The notes below the pieces were generated by a model. That model was not told where the DNA came from. It did not search any database and worked only from the letters and a program-made list of their open reading frames with translations. From Microbacteriaceae bacterium (GTDB lineage Bacteria; Actinomycetota; Actinomycetes; Actinomycetales; Microbacteriaceae): a stretch of 35,050 bases of DNA. Where the stretch lies: positions 1 to 35,050 of the forward strand of contig JAODMT010000012.1 in assembly GCA_025464975.1 (NCBI GenBank), given 5' to 3'. This document shows, in pieces, positions 7,943-16,050 of this stretch (position 1 is the stretch's first letter; the number at the start of each line of letters is the position of its first letter). The translations under genes and the position numbers were made by a program.

Positions 7943-9256
7943 ATGCCATCGAACACCTCCGAAAACGACCTTGACGACACAGCACGGGTCGCGCGGGACC
8001 TGATCCGATTCGACACCACGAACTATGGCGGGGGCCGCTCCAACGGCGAAACGGATGCCGCGGAATACGTCGCGGCCCGCCTCGCGGCACTCGGGCTGAA
8101 GCCGCAAATGTTCGAATCGGAGCCGGGACGGGTAAGCGTGGTGGCGCGGGTCGAGGGGTCCGATCACAGTAAGCCGGCACTCGTCGTGCACGGCCACACG
8201 GATGTCGTGCCGGCTCAGCCGGACAACTGGTCGGTCGACCCGTTCGGCGGTGTGATCAAAGACGGACTGCTGTGGGGCCGCGGAGCCGTGGACATGAAGA
8301 ACATGGACGCCATGATGCTCACCGCGCTTGGCGACATTCTCGGCGCCGGCAACCAGCCCTCACGAGACCTCGTCATCGCGTTCTTCGCCGACGAGGAGGC
8401 CGGCGGGGTGCTCGGTTCCGGATACCTGGTCAAGAATCATCCGGAGCTGTTCGAGGGCGCGACGGAGGCCATCAGCGAGGTGGGCGGCTACTCGATCACG
8501 CTCAACGGCACCCGCGCCTACCTGTTGCAGACCGGCGAGAAGGCTCTGGTCTGGGTCAAGCTCATCGCCCGCGGTACCGCCGCTCACGGCTCTCACGTGA
8601 TGAAAGACAACGCAGTCACCAAACTCGCCGAGGCGGTGGCGACGGTGGGCCGACGGGAATGGCCGATCCGGCTCACCGACACGACCACCGAATTGCTCTC
8701 CGAACTGGCGCGGCTGCTCGAGGTCGACCCGCAGAAGGTGGGGCCAGACGAGCTCGCTCTCGCCACTGGCACGGCCAGCCGCTTCATCCAGGCCTCGCTT
8801 CGCACGACGGCGAACCCGACGATGCTCACCGCGGGCTACAAGCACAACGTGATTCCGGACACGGCGGAGGCCCTGATCGACATTCGCACGCTGCCGGGGG
8901 AGGAGGATGCCGTGCTGGCCGAGCTCGCGGACCTCGTCGGGCCCGAGATCGAGATTGTGGTCATGCACCGGGACATCGGACTCGAGACCGAGTTCGGCGG
9001 TCCACTCGTCGAGGCGATGACTTCCGCGCTGCACACCCACGACCCGGGAGCCCCGGTGTTGCCGTATCTGCTCTCCGGTGGGACCGACAACAAGGCGCTG
9101 TCCACGATCGGAATCAAGGGATACGGATTCGCCCCGCTCAAGCTGCCGCCCGAGCTCGATTTTCCGGCGATGTTCCATGGCGTTGACGAGCGTGTGCCGC
9201 TCGACGCACTAGTCTTTGGCAGGCGCGTATTGGGGGATCTCCTGCTCCGCTACTAA
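7943..9256 (+). CDS. M20-family zinc metallopeptidase / deacylase
   Basis: A 437-residue cytoplasmic hydrolase of the M20 (ArgE/DapE/carboxypeptidase) family, close to the actinobacterial group that includes Rv2141c. The metal site is clear: HGHTDVVP with H83, H85 and D87, then GRGAVDMKN with the bridging Asp, then the catalytic DEEAGG. The lid or dimerisation domain is inserted in the middle (ARGTAAHGSHV), and LSGGTDNKAL near residue 375 carries late active-site residues. The final metal His is probably in AMFHGVDERVP. The ATG at 7943 is preceded at 7931-7936 by TACGTT, seven bases away, which fits a leaderless start. The substrate (an N-acyl amino acid or dipeptide) cannot be specified. The neighbour uppP is also its neighbour in mycobacteria. 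Confidence 0.9.
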   Translation: MPSNTSENDLDDTARVARDLIRFDTTNYGGGRSNGETDAAEYVAARLAALGLKPQMFESEPGRVSVVARVEGSDHSKPALVVHGHTDVVPAQPDNWSVDPFGGVIKDGLLWGRGAVDMKNMDAMMLTALGDILGAGNQPSRDLVIAFFADEEAGGVLGSGYLVKNHPELFEGATEAISEVGGYSITLNGTRAYLLQTGEKALVWVKLIARGTAAHGSHVMKDNAVTKLAEAVATVGRREWPIRLTDTTTELLSELARLLEVDPQKVGPDELALATGTASRFIQASLRTTANPTMLTAGYKHNVIPDTAEALIDIRTLPGEEDAVLAELADLVGPEIEIVVMHRDIGLETEFGGPLVEAMTSALHTHDPGAPVLPYLLSGGTDNKALSTIGIKGYGFAPLKLPPELDFPAMFHGVDERVPLDALVFGRRVLGDLLLRY

Positions 9257-9292
9257 CGCCATCTCACATTCGCTTCAGTAGGACGGACTCCC

Positions 9293-10126
9293 GTGGGTTT
9301 TCTCGATGCCATCATTTTGGGCCTGGTACAGGGTCTCACCGAGTTCCTCCCGGTCTCTTCGAGCGCCCACTTGCGCATCGTCGGCCTCCTGCTCGGCACC
9401 GGCGCAGACCCCGGGGCGGCATTCACCGCGATCATCCAACTCGGCACCGAGGCGGCCGTTGTGCTGTACTTCGCCCGCGACCTGGGGCGCATTATTTCCC
9501 GATGGTTCCTGTCGCTAACCAAGCGAGTCCCGCGCAACGACCCCGACGCCAAAATGGGTTGGTTCATCATCCTCGGCTCGATTCCCATCGTCGTGCTCGG
9601 CGTGCTCTTCCAGACGGCGATTGAGTCAACACTTCGCTCGCTGTGGGTGATCGCATTCACCCTCATCGTGTTCGGCATCCTGCTCGGGATCGCTGACTAC
9701 GTCGGCGCTAAGAGGCGACGACTCAAGGACCTCACTCCGGCGCACGCGACGATCTTCGGCTTCGCACAATCCCTCGCCCTCATCCCGGGCGTCTCCCGTT
9801 CCGGCGGAACCATCACCGCCGGCCTTTTCATGGGCTACGAACGTCGTGCCGCTGCTCGCTACTCCTTTCTGCTCGCCATCCCGGCCGTGATCGGCAGCGG
9901 GCTTTTCGAGCTCTACAAGGTGATCAAGAATCCGGGTATCGAGGTGTTCAACGCCGCCGAAACCGCCGCCGCAACCGTGGTCGCCTTTGGGGTCGGACTT
10001 CTCGTCATCGTCTTCTTCATGAGCTACATCTCGAGGAGGTCGTTCCTGCCCTTCGTGATCTATCGGATCGCGCTGGGAGTTGTGCTCATCGTGCTGCTGA
10101 CCACGGGAGTACTCCGACCGGTGTGA
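9293..10126 (+). CDS. uppP: Undecaprenyl-diphosphatase UppP (BacA)
   Basis: A 277-residue membrane enzyme that dephosphorylates undecaprenyl diphosphate so that the lipid carrier is recycled for peptidoglycan and other envelope polymers; overproduction is known to give bacitracin tolerance. The two family signatures are present: [15 protein letters not shown] (residues 13-27, including E17 and the Ser run) and PGVSRSGGT with the catalytic Arg at R169. About eight hydrophobic helices are visible and the length is typical. The GTG at 9293 begins [10 protein letters not shown], the standard N-terminus, with TAGGAC at 9279-9284 as a possible -10. Weak GC dyads follow the stop (10127-10147), but there is no T-run. 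Confidence 0.95.
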   Translation: MGFLDAIILGLVQGLTEFLPVSSSAHLRIVGLLLGTGADPGAAFTAIIQLGTEAAVVLYFARDLGRIISRWFLSLTKRVPRNDPDAKMGWFIILGSIPIVVLGVLFQTAIESTLRSLWVIAFTLIVFGILLGIADYVGAKRRRLKDLTPAHATIFGFAQSLALIPGVSRSGGTITAGLFMGYERRAAARYSFLLAIPAVIGSGLFELYKVIKNPGIEVFNAAETAAATVVAFGVGLLVIVFFMSYISRRSFLPFVIYRIALGVVLIVLLTTGVLRPV

Positions 10127-10249
10127 CCGGCGCACCTGCGCCCGGGGAGCGCACCGGAGTAAACTGTTTCACGCGAACTCGCAACACCTTCCGTAGGGTG
10201 GCGATGATCGAGATTGAGGGGCATTGATGTTCCGGTTCCGTACGTTCCG

Positions 10250-10969
10250 ATGACACAGCAACAGACCTTCGATGAGGCCAAGAGAGCGATTTCGTTCGCG
10301 TTCGAAAACAGAAGCAGTCTGTGCGAGCCGTTCCTCTCCGTGATTCCCGTCTCTGGGGCTTCCGTCTCATTTCTCGGCAGCACCACCGCGCAATCGACCA
10401 TCTGCGCGAGCGATCAGACGGCGGCTATGCTCGACGAGTTTCAGTTCGACCTGGGGGAGGGGCCGTGCTGGCAGGCCATGCACACCCGTCGACCGGCGCT
10501 TCATCCGAACATCCAGAGCGAGGCTAATCCGGCCTGGCCCGAGTTCTCGAGCGCCATCCGCGGTGGCGGCGTTTGCGCAATGTTCGCTTTCCCGCTTCAC
10601 GTCAACTCGCTCGAGATCGGGGCGGTGGACCTGTACAGCTCAAGCCCCGGCCCGCTGACGGCGATTCAGGTTGCTCAGGCTTCGGCCCTCGCCGACATTA
10701 CCGCGTGGCAGGTGCTGCGTAGGGTGTTGGCCGAGCGGGACGACGGGCCGGAAGTCCGCGCCTACTCGCGTCGTGAGGTTCACCAGGCGACAGGAATGGT
10801 GATCGCCCAGCTAAATGTGACGGCGCAGGATGCCAGCCTTGTGCTGCGCGCGCACGCGTTCTCGACCGGACGTTCGGTCCGCGAAATAGCGCACGACATC
10901 GTCGAGCGGAAACTGAATCTTTCCGGCGAAGAGACCGAGAGTCCGGACTCTTCACGAGCGATAGGATGA
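10250..10969 (+). CDS. GAF-ANTAR regulator, first of a tandem pair
   Basis: A protein of about 239 residues if the ATG at 10250 is used; an in-frame TTG at 10214 would add 12 residues, and neither start has a clear ribosome-binding site. Residues about 20-150 form a GAF-like ligand or redox sensor domain, with LGEGPCWQAMHTRRPALHPNI and MFAFPLHVNSLEIGAVDLYSS. The C-terminal part, YSRREVHQATGMVIAQLNVT through GRSVREIAHDIVERKL, is an ANTAR RNA-binding domain. ANTAR proteins generally act as antiterminators by binding paired hexaloop stem-loops in mRNA leaders. Two cysteines sit in the GAF domain (GPCWQ and GGGVCAMF), so redox sensing is possible. The second GAF-ANTAR gene starts four bases after the stop. 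A -10-like TAAACT lies at 10160-10165. Confidence 0.85.
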   Translation: MTQQQTFDEAKRAISFAFENRSSLCEPFLSVIPVSGASVSFLGSTTAQSTICASDQTAAMLDEFQFDLGEGPCWQAMHTRRPALHPNIQSEANPAWPEFSSAIRGGGVCAMFAFPLHVNSLEIGAVDLYSSSPGPLTAIQVAQASALADITAWQVLRRVLAERDDGPEVRAYSRREVHQATGMVIAQLNVTAQDASLVLRAHAFSTGRSVREIAHDIVERKLNLSGEETESPDSSRAIG

Positions 10970-10973
10970 CGCG

Positions 10974-11687
10974 ATGACGGCCGAAACTCGTGAAGACCGG
11001 CTTGTGGAAACACTCGTTACGTTGGCCGACACTTTAGTGGTCGGTTATGACGTCGTGGATCTGTTGCAAACCCTTGTCGAGGCATGCGCCGATCTGCTTG
11101 AGGCATCCGCGGCGGGACTCTTGCTTGCCGACGAGAACGGGGAACTCGCGGTTGTCGCGTCGACGAGCGAGAAAAGCCGTCTCGTCGAACTCATGCAACT
11201 CAGTTCCGGCGAAGGCCCGTGCGTCAAGGCCTACACGGCCGGTGAAGACGTCGCGATCGAGGACATCGCGTCCATCGCCGCCGTCTGGCCCCAGTTCTAC
11301 CGGGAGGCGCTGGAGCAGGGATTCGCCGCCGTGCATGCGGTGCCGCTTCGGCTGCGCGGAACCGTGCTCGGCACACTCAACCTCTTTCTTACCAGCCCGG
11401 GACGGTTGAGCGACCAGGACCGGATGGTGGCTCGCGGCCTCGCGGATGTCGCTACCATCGGCATCCTGCACGAACGAGCCGTCCGGGAGAACGAGATCGC
11501 CAAGGAGCAGTTGCAGCTTGCGCTGGACAGTCGTGTGGTCATCGAGCAGGCAAAGGGCGTCATCGCCCAGACCTCAGGGGTCGACATGGACTCGGCGTTC
11601 ACCACGCTGCGCCAATACGCGCGCGGTCACAACCTCAATCTGAGGGACGTGGCTGACCAGGTTGTCACCAGGTCGCTCACTCTTTAA
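10974..11687 (+). CDS. GAF-ANTAR regulator, second of a tandem pair
   Basis: A 237-residue cytoplasmic protein. The GAF domain spans about residues 25-155 (DLLEASAAGLLLADENGELAV, SGEGPCVKAYTAGEDVAIED, VHAVPLRLRGTVLGTLNLF). A linker with IAKEQLQLALDSRVVIEQAKG leads into the ANTAR domain (GVIAQTSGVDMDSAFTTLRQ to RDVADQVVTRSL). It starts four bases after the first GAF-ANTAR stop, so the two are almost surely co-transcribed. They could form a heterodimer, with each GAF sensing a different ligand. The Cys of EGPCVK is shared with the first protein. The target RNA is unknown; no dual-hexaloop leader was recognised in the window. Confidence 0.9.
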   Translation: MTAETREDRLVETLVTLADTLVVGYDVVDLLQTLVEACADLLEASAAGLLLADENGELAVVASTSEKSRLVELMQLSSGEGPCVKAYTAGEDVAIEDIASIAAVWPQFYREALEQGFAAVHAVPLRLRGTVLGTLNLFLTSPGRLSDQDRMVARGLADVATIGILHERAVRENEIAKEQLQLALDSRVVIEQAKGVIAQTSGVDMDSAFTTLRQYARGHNLNLRDVADQVVTRSLTL

Positions 11688-11711
11688 CCTTTTTCGGCGC
11701 GTAGGACTAAC

Positions 11712-11942
11712 GTGGGCGCAATCACCGACGCCGTGGTCTATCCCACGGTTCCCGACACGTTAAGTGAGCCCATGATCAACCAATCAGCTGACAGCGATCA
11801 TTCCCCCTCGGGGGCTGAACTCGTCGACGGCGCCGACCTCGCGGCACCCCCGCTAACGACGAGGGAAGTCCACGGCGGGGCGTTCAGTTCGCAAGACATC
11901 TCCGACTACGACGAGTGGGCTTTGAGCCAAGATTTCGGCTGA
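11712..11942 (+). CDS. Small acidic hypothetical protein
   Basis: A possible 76-residue protein from a GTG, or 56 residues from the in-frame ATG at 11772. It is acidic, low in hydrophobic residues and ends SDYDEWALSQDFG. A TAGGAC hexamer sits just before the GTG (11702-11707), similar to other -10 elements in this window but only five bases from the start. I know no similar protein. It fills the gap between the GAF-ANTAR pair and mshC and could be a small regulator or a chance frame. Confidence 0.4.
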   Translation: MGAITDAVVYPTVPDTLSEPMINQSADSDHSPSGAELVDGADLAAPPLTTREVHGGAFSSQDISDYDEWALSQDFG

Positions 11943-11956
11943 ACGCCCTCCGCGCC

Positions 11957-11962
11957 TAAGCT
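11957..11962 (+). promoter_or_regulatory. -10 element of mshC (leaderless)
   Basis: TAAGCT fits the actinobacterial TANNNT -10 and ends seven bases before the GTG of mshC, so transcription would begin at or near the start codon. Confidence 0.5.
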
Positions 11963-11968
11963 GAGGCA

Positions 11969-13246
11969 GTGCATGCGTGGAATCGACCGCTTCTGCCGCG
12001 TCTGCCAGGCGACGGCGTCCTCCCACTACTCTTCGACACGGTGTCGCAGGCGCTGGTCGAGGCTCGGCCAGACCCGGCTCATCCCGGCGTCGCGAGTATT
12101 TACGTCTGCGGCATAACGCCGTACGACGCGACACATCTGGGGCATGCCTCTACCTATCTCGCCTTTGACAGCCTGATCCGACTATGGATCGACGCCGGGT
12201 TCGAAGTCCGGTATGTGCAAAACGTCACCGACGTCGATGATCCGCTTCTCGAGCGCGCCGCCCGCGATGGAGTCGACTGGCGGCAACTTGCCGCCGAACA
12301 GGTGCAGCTGTTCCGCTCCGACATGGAACGGCTGAGGATCGTGCCGCCCGATGAATACGTCGCCGTAACCGAGGTTGTTCCGGCGGTCGGTGACGCCGTC
12401 GGGCGACTCGAGTCCTCCGGCGCCGCCTACCGGGTGGAGAGTGCGGATGCCGAGCCGGACGTCTACTTCGACAGCACGCTGTCCCTGCCAGCGTGGTCGC
12501 TCGGAGACGAGAGCCGGCTCGATGCCGCAACGATGCTTGCGCTGAGCGCCGAACGCGGTGGAGACCCGGACCGTGCCGGCAAGCGACACCCGCTCGATCC
12601 GCTGCTCTGGCGCTCCGAACGCCCCGGGGAGCCGGCGTGGGAGTCCGCCGTCGGTCGGGGTCGGCCCGGCTGGCACATCGAGTGCTCGGTCATCGCCCTC
12701 GAGCACCTTCCGATGCCGCTGACCGTCAACGGCGGCGGGTCAGACCTGATCTTCCCCCACCACGAATTCAGCGCGGGTCACGCGGCGGCCCTCACCGGGC
12801 ACGCCCTCTCGGACATCTATTCGCACAGCGGAATGGTGGCCTATCAGGGCGAGAAAATGAGCAAGTCGCTCGGCAACCTGGTTCTCGTGTCGAGGCTCGC
12901 CGCCGCAGGTGTCGATCCCCGTGCCATCCGCCTCGCCCTGCTCTCCGAGCACTACCGGAGCGACTGGGAGTGGTTTGATTCGCACCTCGACGCGGCGCGC
13001 GAACGTCTCGATTCCTGGAGGGCCTGGGCGGGCGGCGCGTCGTTGTGTTCCCTGTCATCCGGCACACCGTCGTCGGATCACTCGGATTCGGCCTTCGTCG
13101 ACGGGCTCCGGTCGATCCTCGCCAACGACCTCGATACCCCCGGTGCGCTGGCCGCGATCGACTCCCGCATAGTGGATGGGCCACCGGCCACCCCTCTTCT
13201 CATCGACGCGATCGACGCCCTGCTCGGCATCTCACTCGTCGACTAG
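11969..13246 (+). CDS. mshC: Mycothiol cysteine ligase MshC
   Basis: A 425-residue ATP-dependent ligase that joins L-cysteine to glucosaminyl-inositol in mycothiol synthesis, the main low-molecular-weight thiol of actinobacteria. It is a cysteinyl-tRNA-synthetase homologue. The Zn-binding C47 opens CGITPYDATHLGHA, whose THLGHA is the HIGH-type ATP motif. WHIECSVIAL and FPHHEFSAGHAAAL supply further Zn and substrate residues, and KMSKS (residues 296-300) is the second ATP motif. The short C-terminus without an anticodon-binding domain separates it from CysRS. LWRSERPGEPAWESAVGRGRPGWH is typical of MshC. The GTG at 11969 is preceded by TAAGCT. The convergent PAC2 gene ends 27 bp beyond, the same neighbour as in many actinobacteria. 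Confidence 0.95.
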   Translation: MHAWNRPLLPRLPGDGVLPLLFDTVSQALVEARPDPAHPGVASIYVCGITPYDATHLGHASTYLAFDSLIRLWIDAGFEVRYVQNVTDVDDPLLERAARDGVDWRQLAAEQVQLFRSDMERLRIVPPDEYVAVTEVVPAVGDAVGRLESSGAAYRVESADAEPDVYFDSTLSLPAWSLGDESRLDAATMLALSAERGGDPDRAGKRHPLDPLLWRSERPGEPAWESAVGRGRPGWHIECSVIALEHLPMPLTVNGGGSDLIFPHHEFSAGHAAALTGHALSDIYSHSGMVAYQGEKMSKSLGNLVLVSRLAAAGVDPRAIRLALLSEHYRSDWEWFDSHLDAARERLDSWRAWAGGASLCSLSSGTPSSDHSDSAFVDGLRSILANDLDTPGALAAIDSRIVDGPPATPLLIDAIDALLGISLVD

Positions 13247-13273
13247 AACTGCCTCGTCGACCGGGAGTAGCGC

Positions 13274-14236
13274 CTAGGGTCGGCGATCGTCGGGGCCGGG
13301 CGGGCCCTGAGGCGATCCTCCGGGACCGCCGCGCCCATCCGCCCTGCCGTCCCGGCGTCGGAGATACTTCTCAAACTCCTTGGCGATCGCCTCGCCGCTT
13401 GCCTCCGGGGAATCGACCGTATCGCGGGCCTGCTCGAGGCCGGCGATGTAGCTGGCCATTTCCTCGTCCTCACTCGCGAGCGCGTCGATGCCGGTCTCCC
13501 AGGCGGCCGACTCGTCCACGAGCTCACCGCGGGGAATCACGATGTCGATGATCTCCTCGAGCTTGTCGATGATCGCAAGCGTCGCCTTCGGCGAGGGCGC
13601 GTTGTGCACGTAGTGCGGAACGGATGCCCAGATCGCCACCGTCGGAATCCCCGCCTGCTCAGCGGCTTCACCAAGAACGGAGAGGATGCCAACCGGCCCC
13701 TCGTACGAACTCTTGTCAATTCCCAGCTCGCGCCGCACCTCGGGGTTCTCGCTGCTCACGAAGACCGAAATCGGCCGAGTGTGCGGAACATCTGCGAGCA
13801 TCGCGCCGAGGAAGACCACCCCGGCGATTTCGTTTTCCGTGATCGTCGCCATGATTTCGGCGGTGAAGCTCTTCCAGTTGCGGGACGGCTCGGTGCCGAG
13901 CAACAGGTACACGTTCGCCGTGTTGTCCCCACTCACATCCAGCTCGGCATCCACCGCGAGCCCAAGCGGATTCATACGCTGAGCGAGTACGGAAGTCGGC
14001 CCGTACGTCACGACGCTCGGCCAGACGAGCAGGCGATTCCCCTCGTCGTCCTGAGTGACGGTTGGCCGGTTGAACTGATAGTCGAAGTACCGCTCGGCGT
14101 CGATCTCCGCGATCGGGTACATATCGAGCAGGTCTTTGAGTGTTGAAACCGCGCCGCTTGCCGCTTCGCCCGCGTCGTTCCACCCCTCGAAAGCAACGAC
14201 GAGTAGCCGTCCCTTGAGAATTCCTGCGTCTGACAC
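13274..14236 (-). CDS. PAC2-family protein
   Basis: A 320-residue cytoplasmic protein of the PAC2 (proteasome assembly chaperone 2-like) superfamily. The start MSDAGILKGRLLVVAFEGWNDAGEAASGAV, with its FEGWNDAG signature, is diagnostic. FLGAMLADVPHTRPISVFVSS and the PVGILSVLGEAAEQAGIPTVAIW segment follow the usual core. The C-terminal 50 residues are polar and Gly/Pro-rich, probably disordered. Its function in bacteria is not established. It lies between mshC and a HAD gene, as in other actinobacteria (Rv2125 region). No proteasome genes occur in this window, so any role here need not involve a 20S core. The start ATG at 14236 is divergent from the HAD gene, 85 bp away. Confidence 0.9.
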   Translation of the reverse strand: MSDAGILKGRLLVVAFEGWNDAGEAASGAVSTLKDLLDMYPIAEIDAERYFDYQFNRPTVTQDDEGNRLLVWPSVVTYGPTSVLAQRMNPLGLAVDAELDVSGDNTANVYLLLGTEPSRNWKSFTAEIMATITENEIAGVVFLGAMLADVPHTRPISVFVSSENPEVRRELGIDKSSYEGPVGILSVLGEAAEQAGIPTVAIWASVPHYVHNAPSPKATLAIIDKLEEIIDIVIPRGELVDESAAWETGIDALASEDEEMASYIAGLEQARDTVDSPEASGEAIAKEFEKYLRRRDGRADGRGGPGGSPQGPPGPDDRRP

Positions 14237-14303
14237 TGGTCACCTTCTGCTGTGGCGCCCCGACGGCGTCCACATTCCTTCAGTCAAGGATAGAACCCTC
14301 GTC

Positions 14304-14319
14304 GGCCTAAACTTAGGCC
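14304..14319. promoter_or_regulatory. Palindrome overlapping the -10 of the HAD gene
   Basis: GGCCTAA and TTAGGCC form a perfect 7-bp inverted repeat with a two-base spacer. TAAACT (14308-14313), the likely -10 of the HAD gene whose GTG is at 14322, lies inside it, so a bound protein would block the promoter. It could be chance. Confidence 0.4.
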
Positions 14320-14321
14320 CC

Positions 14322-14996
14322 GTGACCGAACAACTTCCCGCCGCCGTCCTCTGGGACATGGATGGCACCCTTGTCGATACCGAGCCGTACTGGCTCGAAG
14401 CGGAGGAAGAGCTCGTCGGCTCCTTCGGCGGAACCTGGACTCACGAGGACGGGCTGACCCTCGTCGGTTCCGGGTTGACGGACTCCGCGGCGATCCTGCA
14501 GGGCAGGGGAGTCGCTATGCCGGTCGATGAGATTGTCAATTGGCTCACCGACAGGGTGATGGAGCGCATCGCGGAGAGGGTTAGCTGGCGTCCCGGAGCG
14601 CTCGAACTGCTGGCGGAAATCCGGGATGCCGGAATCCCGACTGCCCTCGTCACCATGTCGCTCACCCGCATGGCCGAGGTCGTCGTCGCGCACATACCGT
14701 TCCCCGCCTTCGACTTCATCGTCGGCGGTGATCAGGTCGAACACAACAAGCCCCACCCCGATCCGTACCTGCGGGCAGCCAACCTGCTCGGCGTGGACGT
14801 TACCTGCGCGGTTGCCATCGAGGATTCGGCGACAGGTCTGGCCTCAGCGGTCGCCTCCGGTGCCGCCTCCGTCGGCGTGCCGCTGCACGTTCCTCTCGGC
14901 GCCGGACGCGGTTATGAGATCTGGCCGTCTCTCGCAGGGAAGACCCTGGCCGACCTTTCCGGGTTGCTCGGCGCCGCACGATCGAGCGCGGCATGA
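14322..14996 (+). CDS. HAD-superfamily phosphatase (beta-phosphoglucomutase-like)
   Basis: A 224-residue cytoplasmic hydrolase. The nucleophile motif is LWDMDGTLVDTEPYW with D12 and D14. Motif II is ALVTMSLT (Thr or Ser). Motif III is the Lys in EHNKPHPDPYL, and motif IV is AIEDSATGLASAV. The helical cap inserted after motif I (residues about 20-85) marks subfamily I, close to the GPH/YcjU/GS1-type phosphatases; the sugar-phosphate or other substrate is not evident. The frame is open further upstream (to 14136), but I chose the GTG at 14322 because similarity begins there and TAAACT lies nine bases before it. The last four bases overlap the start of trmI, so the two are translationally coupled. 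Confidence 0.9.
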   Translation: MTEQLPAAVLWDMDGTLVDTEPYWLEAEEELVGSFGGTWTHEDGLTLVGSGLTDSAAILQGRGVAMPVDEIVNWLTDRVMERIAERVSWRPGALELLAEIRDAGIPTALVTMSLTRMAEVVVAHIPFPAFDFIVGGDQVEHNKPHPDPYLRAANLLGVDVTCAVAIEDSATGLASAVASGAASVGVPLHVPLGAGRGYEIWPSLAGKTLADLSGLLGAARSSAA

Positions 14997-16012
14997 GCGC
15001 TGAACGCCGCCAGAGCGGCCCGTTCCGAGCTGGCGACCGAGTTCAGCTGACCGGGCCGAAGGGTCGGCTCAACACGATCACCCTCGAGACCGGAAAGGTC
15101 TTTCATACCCATCGCGGCATGATCGAACACGACACGCTCATCGGGCGTCCGGATGCCTCGGTCGTTCCCGCATCAAACGGCGACGAATACCTCGCGCTCC
15201 GCCCGCTGCTGACCGACTTCGTCATGTCGATGCCGCGGGGCGCTGCGATCATCTACCCCAAGGACGCGGCGCAGATCCTGAGCATCGGCGATATCTTCCC
15301 TGGAGCAAAGGTGGTCGAGGCGGGCGTCGGGTCTGGCGCGTTGAGCCTCTGGCTACTTCGAGGCATCGGGCCGACCGGTACCCTCACCTCGTTCGAACGA
15401 CGGCAGGAGTTTGCCGACGTGGCGCGCGGCAACGTGGTCAGCTTCCTCGGCGCGGAGCCGAGCAACTGGACGGTCGCCGTCGGCGACCTCGTCGAATCGC
15501 TGCCATCCACCGCCCCGAACGGGACCGTCGACCGAGTCGTGCTCGACATGCTTGCCCCGTGGGAGTGCCTCGGGGTAGTGGCCGACGCGCTTACCCCCGG
15601 CGGAGTATTGCTCTGCTACATCGCGACCGTTACCCAGCTTTCCCGGGTGGCAGAGGCGATCCGCGGCACGGGGCTCTTCACCGAGCCCGACTCATCGGAG
15701 ACGATGATTCGCGGTTGGCATGTCGAGGGCCTCGCGGTGCGCCCCGACCACCGAATGGTCGCCCACACCGGATTCCTTCTCACCGCTCGACGTCTCGCGC
15801 CGAACACGGTCTTGCCTCAGCTCAAACGCCGGCTTTCCAAGTCCGACTACACGGACGACGATGTGGAGGCCTGGACGCCCGGAGCGCTCGGTGAACGATC
15901 GGTGACCGATAAGCGCCTGCGCAAGACGGCGCGCGCCGCTCAGACAACCGCCGGGCACGCAGTCTCCGCGGCGGAGGCCGCCACGGACTCGGCGACTCCT
16001 GACGCACCCTAG
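14993..16012 (+). CDS. trmI: tRNA (adenine-58-N1)-methyltransferase TrmI
   Basis: A 339-residue SAM-dependent enzyme that makes m1A58 in the T loop of tRNAs. The small N-terminal beta domain (FRAGDRVQLTGPKGRLNTITLE) is followed by the Rossmann fold. The SAM motif I is VVEAGVGSGALSLWLLRGIG, the Asp at the core is in VVLDMLAPWE, and GGVLLCYIATVTQLSR is a family signature. The tail from about residue 295 is charged and Ala-rich, probably disordered and longer than in Rv2118c. The ATG at 14993 overlaps the HAD stop by four bases. In mycobacteria the Mpa/Dop/Pup block comes next; here the next gene is an FKBP lipoprotein. Confidence 0.95.
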   Translation: MSAERRQSGPFRAGDRVQLTGPKGRLNTITLETGKVFHTHRGMIEHDTLIGRPDASVVPASNGDEYLALRPLLTDFVMSMPRGAAIIYPKDAAQILSIGDIFPGAKVVEAGVGSGALSLWLLRGIGPTGTLTSFERRQEFADVARGNVVSFLGAEPSNWTVAVGDLVESLPSTAPNGTVDRVVLDMLAPWECLGVVADALTPGGVLLCYIATVTQLSRVAEAIRGTGLFTEPDSSETMIRGWHVEGLAVRPDHRMVAHTGFLLTARRLAPNTVLPQLKRRLSKSDYTDDDVEAWTPGALGERSVTDKRLRKTARAAQTTAGHAVSAAEAATDSATPDAP

Positions 16013-16050
16013 AATTGTCCCATCCCTGAGCTCGACCGAAATGAGAATTT

